This document shows, piece by piece, positions 11,801 through 24,446 of a stretch of DNA of 64,000 nt. The stretch lies in the NCBI RefSeq assembly GCF_019649055.1, contig NW_026570351.1, positions 281,345 through 345,344 of the forward strand, read 5' to 3'. A program made the translations under genes and the position numbers. This DNA is from Paramacrobiotus metropolitanus. Taxonomy: Eukaryota; Tardigrada; Eutardigrada; Parachela; Macrobiotidae. The notes beneath the pieces were generated by a model. That model did no database searches, was not told the origin of the DNA, and was given only the letters and a program-made list of their open reading frames with translations. Positions within the stretch are counted from its first letter, which is position 1. Each line of letters starts with the position of its first letter.

Positions 11801-12606
11801 CGCGGATACAAATGCACAAAGCTGTTGGAGCAATCGCTCTGCGGTTATTGTTGGCGTTTCAGTAAATGGTGCGCTGGCACTGGAGGATTGGCCCATTTGT
11901 GACGGGTTCCTCCTGCGCGAGATCCTGCAGCTAGGAAACAAGGAGGTTTTGGAAAATCTTGTCCTGAAGAACATTACTTGCTGGTTTCAGCCGAGCCATA
12001 CCGAAGATTACATTCCCGCGCTTTTTAATGTATTTAACTCGCTAGCGATGATGTGTCGTACGTTAAGCGTGATGAACTTCATTTGCGAGATTCGTCGATC
12101 ATGGATCGATGCGTCTGTGCCGATCACGATCCGCATCCCGTTCGGTCGGATGCGTAGCGATCGCCGCGTCACTGTTGCCGACTGGTGGGACATGATTGAG
12201 CAAAGCTGTCCACTGCTGGATGACCACCAAATGAATCTGCTCTCCACTAGGATGAACGAGGTGAAACAAGACTGGAAGCTTGGTGGTCCATGGCTAACGG
12301 TAAAAGTATGGTATCATTATCTAAAGAGTCCACTAATACAGTAGCACTAAGCTCAGCTAGCTGCGCTGCTGCATAGTTGTATCGTCATAAACCTTGAACA
12401 GTTCACCTTCTGATTTGCAGATTACCAGAAGTCGACAGGCTGGTGACCCTCGGACGAGTTCCACCTATTTCAAGCCGTTCCCAGCTACATCCATTTATCC
12501 GCTTGAGTTTGTTGACGTACATCGGCTGACACGAATGACACAATACCTCATGTTTTGTGCAATCACTGACTCTACGATCAATCTCGAGTTGGCTTTGCCA
12601 GCTTAA
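8803..12606 (+). CDS. F-box protein with GRRNE-type repeat modules (7 exons)
   Basis: Exons: 8,803-9,025; 9,292-9,566; 9,738-10,162; 10,486-10,853; 11,041-11,285; 11,427-12,299; 12,421-12,606. All introns are GT-AG and all phases agree, giving 864 residues. Exon 1 contains 'SYIGRRNEGVHFGQV' and exon 4 contains 'CTGRRNEWVPLDEVF', two versions of one module. Exon 5 carries 'VEVLMQHNPSEPWKW', a probable substrate- or chromatin-reader-like segment of unknown function. Exons 2-3 form a coiled coil (residues about 80-300). Exon 6 has a basic patch (about 533-550) and an F-box at about 571-610 ('FLPVEILMETFQFLH'). F-box proteins are known as substrate adaptors of SCF ubiquitin ligases through Skp1 binding. 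The architecture (module, coiled coil, module, F-box, C-terminal all-new region) resembles lineage-expanded tardigrade proteins, which is recollection and not a search. The start is the first ATG after the tandem repeat. Confidence 0.8.
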
Positions 12607-13252
12607 TGGACCAACTTCGTTTGTGAATTTTCCGTGGGAATTCGGTAAAAGGCTTTTTGTGGACTAAACCATTTTTTTAAAAATATGGACATACGTTTTT
12701 CCGGTTTATAAGCTCACCGGTTTTTAAGTGATAAAATTTGACAGGACGCAAGTTTAATATGTAGCTACGTTTATTTGTTCCTGACCTGTCTTTCTCTAAA
12801 ATTGTACAGTACTCTGATGCTGCATAACTCTTGTACCAGTGACCAAGCTAATGAAATTGATGATTGTTTACAATTTAAAATTTAATTGAGAAATACGAAC
12901 AATAAAATGGATTTGTGCTTAGCAAGAGCATACGGTTGCGGGAAATTTAACAGGCTCTATTAATGTAGATTTATTGCTCTTATCAACCATTACCTGGCGA
13001 CGAAGCAACTTACACGGTGATCTTTCATATTCTGGCCTAGAGATGTTCTTACGATTCACGATGTTTATGTTTCTGTAGCATCATTTCATGGTTTTGTTAA
13101 GCAGCGTTTCCTGCGAAACCAAGACTTAGTACCTATTTCAGCTTCATTGTCAATTACTAAATTATTGCTTATTCAGAACATAAAATAGTTTTTGTAAGGT
13201 GAAGGTACTAACTAGATTTGCGTATTCCTCTCGCATTAAGTCTGCCCAGACA
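12607..13252. other. Intergenic, no gene seen
   Basis: Between the F-box stop and the ATG of the next plus-strand gene. AT-rich, with one AATAAA at about 12,899-12,904 that could serve the F-box transcript. No other feature is supported. Confidence 0.5.
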
Positions 13253-16200
13253 ATGCCACTCACGATCGACAAAGTCAACGACTTCAGCAAACTTCTACGA
13301 GATCACAATAAAAAAGTGCAGGGCTTCCTAAAACAGGACGAGATCGCGTACAATGCAACTGGAAAACTGAAAAAAAAGAATAGGGCGTGCCAGATACATC
13401 ACGTACAAGGAAGTTTCACCTGCTTGTCCGTGTATGAAAAATCTCATCCGACCAGTGTTTTACTGTACGCATTTTCCGAAAAAATTCTTGCGATAAAAGA
13501 TCTAAGAAAACAGATCTGGTGGTGTTATGGATCTGACAAGGATGAGAAACTTGAGGTTACAACTTATTGGAGGAACGAACAGGTTGGCGAAGAGTTTGGG
13601 GTCCTCTCTCTGGTTCTTGCTGCCGAGTTGGTGGTAAACGACAAGTCTTTGGGAAAAAGCAGTAAAAACATGTACGACGTTAACCATGTGTCAATTTGGA
13701 TCGACAGCTGCTTATTTGCAAAGAAAATATTGCCGATGAATCCATCAATGTTTACCGCGGATGATATGGGCTGCAATGTTCTTACAGTCACGTTGCCCCG
13801 ACAAGACGTTCCGGGATTGCCCCCATTAGCGTCAGCACAACCTAAAGTGAGTTTTAAGATTAAGAATTAATTTTTAAATTTCAACAGACACCAATAGTCA
13901 CTCACTCTGAGGAGTCAGTCCTTGTCATGATATGCCAACAACTCGTAAGCTATGAGTGATCAAGGAAACAAAATTCTGATCGCTAATACTGTTTACGCAT
14001 CTTTCGATCCTCTTAAAAAGGCCAAAGGGTACGAAGATCGGGTAATTTTGCTCGATGTGTTCGAGCGAGTGGCACAATAGCTTATTACCCTTGCGGTGGC
14101 CACCTGCCCTGCCCTTGCAAATTTGGATAAATTTGCGAGGTGACTTTGAAATCAGCAGCTCCAACCGCTCCACCGGTACCGGAATGAGCGCGAAGGTCTC
14201 AGGAAAGATATTGTCAAGATCAAAATTTTCCTTCCATGTGCGATCCTTTCAGGCTATGCTAGTTAAGTGATCATGTCGGTTTTTCAATGAATAATTTTGT
14301 GATTCATTTTCTGCCTTTTTTCGAAATCCACGGGGTTTCGATATCTTTTTCATTTTCTGCTCATCCCGATGAGCGTGCCTCCCACCCGTTGTCACCTTTG
14401 CAAACGGTAGTGCGCATCAGATCGGCCTCGCTGCCTACCGTGCCAACCTTTCCCACACCAACAGCCGGCAGATCTGGTTAACCAGCCCATCAGAACTGTA
14501 GCCAGACAGGCGGTTGGTAAAGTACACGGCTGGTATATCCTATATATTAATTCTCTAAGTGGTCAAAAGGGTTACATCGGTGGTTGTACCGTCGTATCAC
14601 TGGATCGTTATATCGGTCACGACGGTCAGACTAAAATTTAGCAAAGCTTTGAATGTATCTGAACCAGTAGAAGTAATACAGGTACGAAAATCCCGGTAAT
14701 TATAGAGCTGTATCTTATTTGTAGTTCTTGGCAACTGACCGGCAGTTGCTGCTGAATGATCTGGGAGAAGCTTAAAAGTTTGTTTTAAAATTGCAAATAA
14801 AAGGGCATGTTCCTGGAAAATTTCAAATTTTCGGGTCTAATTTAAGGTTATTACTGAAGTCAGCGGAACAGGACAATGTTTTTTTTTCAAAACGACCTTA
14901 AATATTTAATTGGTAAACTAATACAGGCTAACTGCTACTAATCTATCAGTGAACTATGGCCAAAATTAATTAATGGTAATTATGACATCCCCGTGATAAA
15001 ACTGAGCTTCAGAGAGGTCTTATAATTTCTTATTTCTTGGATTTTCAGAGAACGGACAGTTTTTCCAAAATGATCCGTATTGGAGTAACCCGAAGCAACT
15101 CCACCCTCAGCAGGGCAAGCAGTGTCAGCGGCAGAACCATGGCACCATCTTCCGCCCTACCCGCGAAACTATCCCCGGCACTATCCACGGAAGTAGCAGA
15201 ACAAAAAACACAAACAACAGAACCGAACGCGCCCCACACTGAACACCCAACCGAACCGGCATCGTCCCAAATAGGAGAGCAGAACATGTCGCCACACATT
15301 ATTCCGCACATCGAAGTCTATCCCGACAATTTATCTGACAACATGACTCTTTCTAATACCGGAATAAGCCCAGGCCCCAGTCCCAAGGAAGTCCCTACGT
15401 TTGAAGAAATAGCACTAAAGGAATGGACTGGGATGATAAGGGAATGGAAAAACGACCCCGGATGGCCATCACTCAAGAATTTACGGGAAGCTGTAAATGT
15501 CTGGTGCGAGAGAGCAAATCAAAGGGCCAAGGAGCTGGGACCTACAGCTCCAGATAAGGGTAAGTTACTATAGAAATGCACCGGTGTTGGCCGGCATTAT
15601 AAGACCAACACGAAGCGGAAAACTGATTTGCGTCGCCAAGCTGAAAACTGAATTTATCGAAATTACAAGACATAGATTATTCATTTTTATTTTCTTCGTA
15701 GTCACTTCAAGTTAATAGATAATAAATACTTTAAATTAAAAACCCCCATAAATAATAACGCCTTATATGTTGATTGGCACGCGTTAACCCAATGGAGCAC
15801 TGCACAGGCACGATCAGCGAATTTTAGCGATTTTGCGCAGCGATCGCGGCTCGAAGAAACCACAGAAACAGCGAACGCAAGGGTAACGCTTGTAACCGGC
15901 AGCTAGGTGGATTGGTGAATTATGGGAGTTGAAAGAAATCACAACCACCTTCCTGCCGAAATTTGGCAGATTGGTGGATGAGTCGCCCAGCTTTCTGACG
16001 GATAACATCCGCCTTCCAGCTGAAGTCAAGCACAATGGTGAACGACTCATTCACAAATCTGCCGGAATTCGGCAGGAAGGTGGATGTGATTTCGTTCAAC
16101 GTCCATCATACACCCGTCCTTCCTGCCGGTAACAGACGCATCGTTTTCGTGGGCCATTTATTTGCCCGTTTGGCTGATGGGTGGCGTAGAGCTGCAGCGT

Positions 16201-19200
16201 ACGGCATCTGCCATTCGGATGTCAATGTCAGCGCGGAAAACAGTTTGTTCATTTTAGTCCGGAAGTGCAGATCCTCAGCTGCACAGCCTGCACATTATTA
16301 TTATATGTAGCCGACATTATTAGAGCATTACTACAGCCTACAGGTGATACATTGCTGCAGAACTTGAACCTTAATTATTATTTTCAATCAACCGCGAAAA
16401 TATTACTAGTATTTAAAGCCCATGTTGCACAAAAATTCCCAGAAAAGTCAAACGTCAGAAAATATTTCGGTGTTAAAATTGGAAATAACCGGTTCAGAGC
16501 CCAACACTAACCTACTAGTTCAGAGCCCAACTAGTACCGACATTTAATTGTGATATTATAAAAAAAAACAACCAGCCATCAGCGCATCTATGCTGCCGAT
16601 CCGGGAAAACCAAACATACGGAAAACTCCAGAAAATCACACAGCAAAATATGAAGTCAGTAGAGTACATAGGGCTTTATCAATGATACAACGTAAGCACG
16701 TCCGGACAAAATGGCAGTTAGCAATTCTGAGCTCTCGCAAATGGGAAAATTATTTATGTATGCTACTGTACAGTATGTACAAGGTGTGTTGGGTTTCTAA
16801 AATTAATAATGAGTTCTAATAGTGCTGGGCTTATACTGTAGTATGGCTGGCTTCGAAATTAACGTCTTTTTAAACTTTTCTTCCACCAAACCGAAGTAAC
16901 AATAACGAATACATTGACACGCGAGTTCCTTTACTCTTGCTATTGGTAAGCATTTTTCCATTTGTTGTAGATCGTCTGGCGGGGTTGAAGTCGCTTGATT
17001 CGTCATATATCCCGCTTGATCTTGATCCAACGGCAACTTTCTGTTGTCAGATCCACAATATAACCCGAACTGATTTCGTATATTCCCTATGGGATAAGGA
17101 GAAGAGCCAAGGAAGTAAACCGGTTATAAAACTGTACGATCCTTGTGCTTCACTGCGCGATTTCAAGCTGACAGACAGAATAAAGGAGCAGCTGTGGAAC
17201 TGCTATGGTGGAAATAATGCTGCGATTACCATTATTCGCATGCCTTTGCAAGCCGTGCCTAGTGATACAACTTCCACCAGCTACTACAGTGCCGTTCTGG
17301 CAATGGCCTGCGCTGCAGATACAGTTTTCATAAAACCGAAAGATCCTTGTCTGACCAATTATAACGCACCGGGACTGCAAGGCTGGGTTGGCACTTGTCT
17401 TCGTGATTTGTGTGGACCATCGACATCAGCACTAGCGTCACCCAAGAAATCCAATCCCAAGAGTGGCCCAACCCCGTATGATATTACTAAAACAGAAGTC
17501 ACAGAAATTAAAAAAAGGGCAGAAGAACGCTACGATGTAAGTACTATGCTGAAACTACTGCCTCATAATACCTGAAAATAACGCGATAACGTGAGACTGT
17601 ACATCGTCAAGCGCTTTTGAGCAATCTTAGTTTCCTGAACCGCTGTGCGGGCAGATAACGTATTTCATGGTACTTATTTACAATCTAAGACTAAATGGTC
17701 GCGCACTCTCATACCCACCATTCCGTACTTATTTACAATCTAAGACTAAACGGTCACGCACTCTCATATCCATTTGCCGCTTGCGACAAGTGCACTGTGC
17801 CAGACTGCCGGTGTGCGCGACTGTTTAGTCTTAGATTGTATAATATCAGTTATACTTGACCAGCAGCTGAATCAACTGTTACGGTCCAGGTTAACGCGCA
17901 GAATCTAAACCGTCCTAAATTTGGTTATACTAGGAAAGAGCAGCGCTTTAATCAGAACGAAGCGACTTGCAAAATTTTTCGCAAATATTGCAAAATTTTT
18001 CGGTAGCAGAGCAGGTTGCCCAATCTACTAGTACTTTTCGATTCTGAATTTACATCCCTTACACTTATCGTACCATTGGATGGCGAAACTTTCACTTATA
18101 GAATTAGGGAGCCGTAACTTGATCGGTACTAGCAAATCGAATTAACGTACTGTTGCTCATTAACATGAGAACTGGTAACTAATTTTCAAAAGCCGACAAA
18201 ATCTGCGCTCCGGTTGACCAAACCAATCGGATTTTCCAATAATTTTCTAATTTGATAATATTTACGATGTATCCGCTACTTCCTGTGCAGATGATTTGGT
18301 ATTCCAGTTTCTCAAAGAATACCACTGTACCATATTAGAGACTATTGGAATCGTTTACACAGCTTTAATGTTAAGGTATAAAGGTAGCGGACGCAACCAA
18401 CGACGGCTGAGCTATAAAACTAATCAACAGTCTTATTACACATGTAAAAAAACAAGATTTCTACCAAAACCGAACGTCCTAAGTTTCGAACGAAGTGTGG
18501 AACTGGACAATTGGTTATGTATAACTGCAAAATCTCATCAGTTTCGTGAATTTGACTGAAGTGAAGTGGTAATTGCTTTAATCGGCATTTAAAGTCATTT
18601 AACAAGTGGGCTTAAAATAGTTCAACCTTGTTATGATCAGATTTACATTGGTGTCTTTCAGCTGTTTGAGTACTTTCAAAATCCACTTCCTCTCTCGGCT
18701 TCTGGTACGCCACCTCCACATGACGATGTGATGCAGCATATAAGAACAACTGAGGAAAGGGGTCCGAAGGTGAAAAGAGGCGACCGCACCTCTCTTGTTT
18801 CCTCAGTAGCCGATCAAAATACGTCTAAAGGTCCTAAAAAATCGGTGAAAGGTTCCAACGAGTCGGCTTCCCGTAAGTTGATACAAAAAAAGTTAGGTAC
18901 AAAAACATAACTAAAGAATAACACGTTAGCGTGCATTGCAGACCAAAATAAGCGTTAAAAAATACGTCTTTTTTAAGTTCTACTGATTAAAATTTGACAG
19001 TTTATTGCCAGGTTTCATTTTTAGCTGGCATACATGCGTACCGGTAGACTCATACAAAGAAGGCAGGTTTTATTAAATTCGTGGCAGTTTTCACTGATAT
19101 GCATTATTGTCGTCTTTTTATATTGAACATTTTCTAGCAAGGAGAAAGGAAACGGTGGTAAGGTCGATACAGAATACTGTATTTTGTTGTTTTGCAGATT

Positions 19201-22200
19201 GCTACATGGACGCGGGCAAAGGTAATAATCTGAAATAATGTAATACAGAGCGCTCTGTTTTGAACCGCACGTCTCCCTGTCAAAGTCGATAACTGACGCG
19301 GTCGTATTTGTTGAATTAAAGTATCCGTATGACAAGGTGCAAAAGGTGACAGTGGCATCTGTCACCGGCAATGGTCACCGGCACTATCATCTTCCATTAC
19401 GCTTGTCGTTTTGAAATATATGTTTTCTCCAATGTACTGCAACTTATCGTTGAATGGCAACATCATTTCTAACTGGTTCTGTATTTCCAAAAATTGCCGT
19501 ATTTCGCGGCTTGCGAGACGCGTAATGGCAGATGACAATGGTAACTCCCGGTGGCAGATGCCGCTCCCGCCTCTTACACCCTGTCTGAAAACATACGCTG
19601 CGCTCCGATCCCAAAGCTGAAATTTTTAACAGAAGTACTTTATGTAGGCATAATTATGTGGGAGAATATGTCAGTCACCACAGGAAATGATGCTCATGTT
19701 GACCAAGCATTAGAAGCTGATTACTCGTCACAGCCACCACAAAATCTTGGTTACCCCGCGTCTTTCCGGATATGGTTTAGGTTATACGAACGAGCCGGAC
19801 TCAGCCAAAACAATATGAAGGAAGAAAGAGGGTAAATGTTTGCGCTTACTTACACTTGCAGCACCCGCTCCAGTGGTATCCGGGTGTTTAATGGGCTGAA
19901 TATTCAGTTTCATGGTATCATGCTGAATCGAGCTTACTAGCATCTCTCCATCAGTATAGTTCGAGCATTTTTTAGTTAAATCAGTTTGTGACATCACGTT
20001 GATAGTCTCGACAGTAGCAGCCGGAAGGGGCGTCATATTGTCGAGATCGGAGAGCTGCGTAGTGTGAGAGCTACGGTTTAAGGAAAATGCCCCGTTAAAT
20101 TTGGGTACGCGCACGTCAGCTATCGCTTTCGCGCACTTTCCAAAAGGTTTTTGCACTTTTATGGCGAATGTTTTATGCACGATGATATAAAAACCGTTTG
20201 TGCGGTAGAGGAGTTTTGGCTCAAAAAAAATTTCAATGCATCAGAATGTGCCAGAGGTTTCATTACGCACGGAATTTGACACCTGCGCAAAGGTATGGTC
20301 GTACTTGCACCAAACCACGGCTCGAGCAATCTTTTCAAATTTAAAAAAAAATTGAATATTTTGAAACTGGTTTACAATTTGAACAAAATGGTGCAACTCT
20401 GCTTTAATGCACGAACAATCTTCGAACTGATATGGGATTCAGTGTGAATATTGTTTATGTGCAAAATTTCGGGAAGATTGGTCCGTAACGAATATTTGGT
20501 GCAGCTTGTGAAGGCCGATAGCTCCACCTTCACGATTGGCTATTCGCCATTGTGTTTTGCTGTTCTGGGGATTTCCATCCCTGCATTTTTCATGGTCTGC
20601 AGCACACCTGTGCTCTCTGCAATCCAGTCTGGTGTTTGCTGCGCCACATTGCGCATGTTTGATTTCGGCGTTAAAGCCTCATCCGGGTTCGCCGCTATTT
20701 CGCCGTCGAACGTACGTGGGCGCCCATAAGGCTCCATGTTACAAGCTGAACGCACTTAGACGTTTTTCAGGACAATCATGTATAAAGTTCAATCGGCCAC
20801 ATTGTTTGTGTTTTGTAATGCGCGAAAGTGAACGCCTTGACGCATGTACACGAATTTGTTACAATCTGGTACCATCTTAAAAAAATTAAAACATGTAAAG
20901 CGTTAGTGGGGGTGGGGGCGGCAGTTGTCAAAGCCGTCAGTTTTAGAATAGCCATACCAACAAGGGTCAGAACACTATTCGTAGGTTGGAATGCGATTTA
21001 GTTGCCACTGCCTACAAAAACTTTTGATCCATTGCAGGCGACCCTGGGTGTATGTTTGCGTGACTGAGAAGATGGCTAAAATAATGGCGGAGATATCCGG
21101 ACACAAGAAGGTTCTACTTTCCAGTTCACCGGGATTTGGTAAATCCACCACGGCACTGATCGAAGCGCTCATTCGCGTAACTGAAGGACATAGCTTGCTT
21201 TGGATTCATCTGAACCGCGCGCGTGACGATCACCGTTCAATGCTTGTCAAATTTAAAGCAAACGACTTGACAGCGTTCTCTCACGCAGAAGTTTCGATCA
21301 AGGACATAGAAACTGTCTTGGTAAACGAACTTCGGGATAGTAAACCGGACATTGTTGTACTCGACGGCATTACGCAGGAAGGTCACGCCGACGGTCCTTA
21401 CTCACAATTCATGGGATCCATAAGTCAATATTGCCGGCAATCTCACGAAAGCGGAAATTCCAAAGTTCGCTATAGGTTTGTAACATCTTCTCCGGGATAT
21501 CTATCGTACAATTCCAGCGGGATCCATCGTATTGAAATGTGGGCACCGCATTTAAAAGAATACTACACAGCAGTGGAAAACCCGCATTTCTTGGCATTTG
21601 TCTGGGACGACCTGGTAAAAGATTTTGCATACAGTGAACCAAACGATTTACAGGCTGCCTACTACACTTCTTTGTTCGACCAATATGAAGATCAAGATTT
21701 TGATCAGACAGCGGATCTTGATGGCATCAATCTGCTGCCTACTTCAAAGAATGCTAAGAAATTAATTTTCTGCAAGTTTGAATACGCTGGCATGTCCTGG
21801 CGCTATATGTTCTTTACAACACTGGAAAAAATCAAAACGGATATCAGAGCGGCCGTGGAAAATATAAGCACAAAGCAATGCGAAGAATACCTCCTCAATC
21901 CGCCCGGGCATTACAACACAGCAACAAAGCATTCGCTGTTCTGCCGCACTGACGAAACAGACTCTGGAACTCTTGTCAGTTCCTACGCTAAGCAACTGAT
22001 GAGTTACAAAGCCGGACCAGCCGCTCTGAAAAATATTAAGAAACTCCTGGGCCGAGACATGAAACCTAGTACAGTGAACTTTGTTTGTATAATTGCAATA
22101 CATTTTGGAGGTGTAAACTATAAGCGCAGTTTGAATGGGGGAAATTATTTAGGAATTTGAGACCCCCTAGCAGATGAGGATTTCTCTTTAGCCACGCTTA

Positions 22201-24446
22201 TGATCTATAATTTACAGATATTTCGTTATAGGAAGTTATCTTTTTTGGTTACGTTTTGCCCGAAACCAACGAAGTATAACTGAAAGTTTGAAACGATTTT
22301 AAAGTTATTCAAAAGCTTAGTTCAGTTATTTTTGGTACGTCGTAGCGCCTTTATGCAGTTTTCATACTTATGGTTAGAAGTTAGAACTTTGCGCCAGCAT
22401 GCAAGATGTGCTACCGCCATCGGTTGGCTGATGTACTAATACAGAAGCGTCGATCTTCTTACAGGTGTGCTGCCATCCGCGGTTTGACTGCTAAATTAAG
22501 GGCATTAACGATTGGCTTGCCAAGTCAACCGTGAATTAAAGCACGATTTATGAGAACTGCATAAATGCGCAAAACCGAAGCTCTTGGTTTACTACTATTA
22601 TAAAACCTATGACAAGATAACTGCTGATCGACTCAGTTGTCATATGTGACCGGCTGGTCATGGCCCTAAGAGCCAGGCGATTTAAATGACGAGGGTGTTG
22701 TTCTGATCTCCCTCACAGCACACCGACAATGCGCTAACCACTATTCTGCTGACCGACAACCTGCAGGAGTCTTTTTGTTGACATGAGAAACCCAAGACCT
22801 ATGAAAACTAAGAAACAAATGAAAGCTAAGAGCAAACAACAAGAATCGAAGAAAACTTGAAAATCAACGTTTCAAATCGAGCAGCAAGTTGTCCGTCAAC
22901 AAAAATGTTTCGACAAACTTTCGTGTGTGAAGTTGTGAACACTTTCGTAGAAAAGCGAATTGTCGGTCAGCGAACTGTAAGTCGGCGAATTGGCGTACTA
23001 CCCAGTCTCACAGTGCGGTATTCAGGTCTGCCGTTAAATTTTAAGCGTGCCCAGTCATGTCCAGCCGGATTTATCACAACAAACAGCCGGTCAAACAGTT
23101 CAGTCTTCTGTTTCCGCCTTTAAAAAAATAACTGAAACCTTTTTATTGGTTTCAGCTATGAAAGGTGATTTCTTCGAACTGATGTTTTTTGCCACAATCA
23201 AGAGCTACTCCATTGCCGTCCGGCTAAGAGGGGCCGATGAAAAAGTCAAAGAGAATTGGGACAGAACTTGGAGGGGACCGATCTATGAAGCACAATGTCA
23301 TTCAGGGATGTTCGATGGCATTTTTGTGCCGGGTGGCCACGAAGACCAGTGGGACGCTGCGACAAAGTCCAGCCCGTTCTGGATTAGGCCAACAATGCCG
23401 AACAATCCAGGGTTTGATGCTGTTTTCATCAATTACCCGGAAGGATTGGTTCGGTTCGTCCAGGTGACGCGAGCAAAAAAACACTCGTTTGAAGGAGGTC
23501 ACTACCTGTCCTTCGGCCGGAAACTTGCGGAGAGGTTCAAGAAGGCTGACAGATACATAAAGAAAGCTGAAATTTGCTATTTACTGAACAATGACGCTGC
23601 AATCAAAAATATGCCAACCAACACCGATTTAAGAGATACCCGGAGTGGGCAAATAGCACAGAATTATCCATTCCCATTGAATAAGAATACGAACGAGCCA
23701 ATTGTGGAAATAGCACCATACGTGCTGCGCCTTGACCCGGAGCCACTGGATAGAAACGAGCAAATTCGACAAAGCTTCCACAGGAAAACATGTACGCATA
23801 AGCACGATACGCTACATTTTAAAAACATGATTAAGTCGTATTTCATAATACTGGCCATTTTATAATTAGTGTCTTTCCACACTGATGCATTGTTATTTCG
23901 TTCGCAGCAAGCACGGTGATTTCGGATGTAAGCGAACAAGCAGTCAAAAGACTGGCTGTGGACAAAATTAAAGTACATTTCGTTCAGAATGGCTTCCTCG
24001 ACGCTCTGATGAGATGTAGCCGACTAAAAGGATACGACACCAAAGGCGACCGATGGTCCAATTTTTCTTCCCACGTCTACCGCCTTTTGCATAATCCAGA
24101 GGTTGTCGGATTACTTGAACAAAAGGGAATCGGAAACTCTGAAAGGACGCCACATGAAATATGCACCTGGTGGCTAACGAAAGAACGGATCATGGAAGAT
24201 TATGAGACCATGGCAGTTGTTGCTAGTCACGTGTTGGCCCTTGACATAACTATTCATGTTCCACAAAAAGACCAACTCCTTTACAAAAAAACATTTTATT
24301 ACGATAGTGAAACTAATCCATCAGAAGAGAGCCTGCATATTTTTTGCGACGAAAAGACAGACAGCTATGGAGCCGTGATACACCCCGAAGACGTCCCCAT
24401 GGAGCCTCCCGCCGTGGAGCCTATGGAGGACGAAGAAGAAACGTGA
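13253..24446 (+). CDS. Crinkler/RHS-like multidomain protein with degenerate Ulp1- and OTU-like modules (8 exons)
   Basis: Exons: 13,253-13,846; 15,049-15,559; 16,971-17,536; 18,662-18,872; 19,633-19,831; 21,038-22,110; 23,156-23,791; 23,908-24,446. GT-AG junctions and phases all agree; the length is 1,442 residues. Residues 45-165 resemble Ulp1/C48 proteases, but Ala73 replaces the Asp and Phe115 the Cys. Residues 390-500 are a second such module that keeps an Asp (425) but has Tyr where Cys is expected. A P-loop NTPase follows: Walker A SSPGFGKST (723-731), Walker-B-like IVVLDG (Asp803). A restriction-endonuclease-like domain has Asp1139 (NPGFDAVF) and Gln1154/Lys1159-1160 (QVTRAKKH), as in the nuclease of Crinkler/RHS proteins. 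Residues 1275-1420 are OTU-like, with NGF replacing the D-x-C core and SYGAV replacing HY. Crinkler proteins are known as nuclear effectors or conflict-type factors; here the function is unknown. The weakest junctions are 22,110/23,156 and 23,791/23,908. Confidence 0.7.
13952..14290 (+). pseudogene. Stop-interrupted coding relic in first intron of the Crinkler-like gene
   Basis: From ATG 13,952 a 42-codon frame ('NTVYASFDPLKKAKGYEDR') stops at TAG 14,080. It continues in the same frame with coding-like content broken by two TGA codons. A further coding-like stretch sits at about 14,395-14,495 in another frame ('ANGSAHQIGLAAYRANL'). No family is recognised. This is best read as a dead gene inside intron 1 (13,847-15,048). 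Confidence 0.3.
15830..16190. mobile_element. Foldback/MITE-like inverted repeat in intron 2
   Basis: GAAATCACAACCACCTTCCTGCCGAA at about 15,933-15,961 is mirrored by CGGCAGGAAGGTGGATGTGATTTC at 16,068-16,092. The complementarity extends inward to GATGAGTCG/CGACTCATT and outward to GTAACGCTTGTAACCGGCAG / CTGCCGGTAACAGACGC, giving arms of more than 100 bp around a short centre. It has no coding capacity. It lies in the intron 15,560-16,970 of the Crinkler-like gene and is probably a non-autonomous DNA transposon or foldback. Confidence 0.6.
17665..17850. mobile_element. Small element with direct and inverted repeats in intron 3
   Basis: ACTTATTTACAATCTAAGACTAAA followed by GGTC(G/A)CGCACTCTCATA occurs twice in tandem (about 17,670-17,712 and 17,728-17,770). 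It recurs inverted as GCGCGACTGTTTAGTCTTAGATTGTA near 17,815-17,841. This pattern fits the ends of a miniature inverted-repeat element with one duplicated terminus. Confidence 0.55.
19850..20180 (-). other. Coding-like antisense exon inside an intron of the Crinkler-like gene
   Basis: A minus-strand frame starts with ATG at 20,180 and reads about 110 codons of balanced composition ('SDLDNMTPLPAATVETINV'), ending at a GCAAGT|GTAAGT donor near 19,850. It lies wholly inside the intron 19,832-21,037 of the plus-strand gene. No downstream exon was confirmed; a minus frame at 19,021-19,371 is open but unproven. Product unknown. Confidence 0.3.
20540..20741 (-). other. Small antisense ORF inside the same intron
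   Basis: A minus-strand frame starting at an ATG near 20,737 encodes about 65 residues with polar, coding-like composition ('GRPRTFDGEIAANPDEAL') and ends at a TAG at 20,540. No splice signals were assigned and no domain is recognised. It may be a small gene or a relic next to the antisense exon at 19,850-20,180. Confidence 0.25.
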
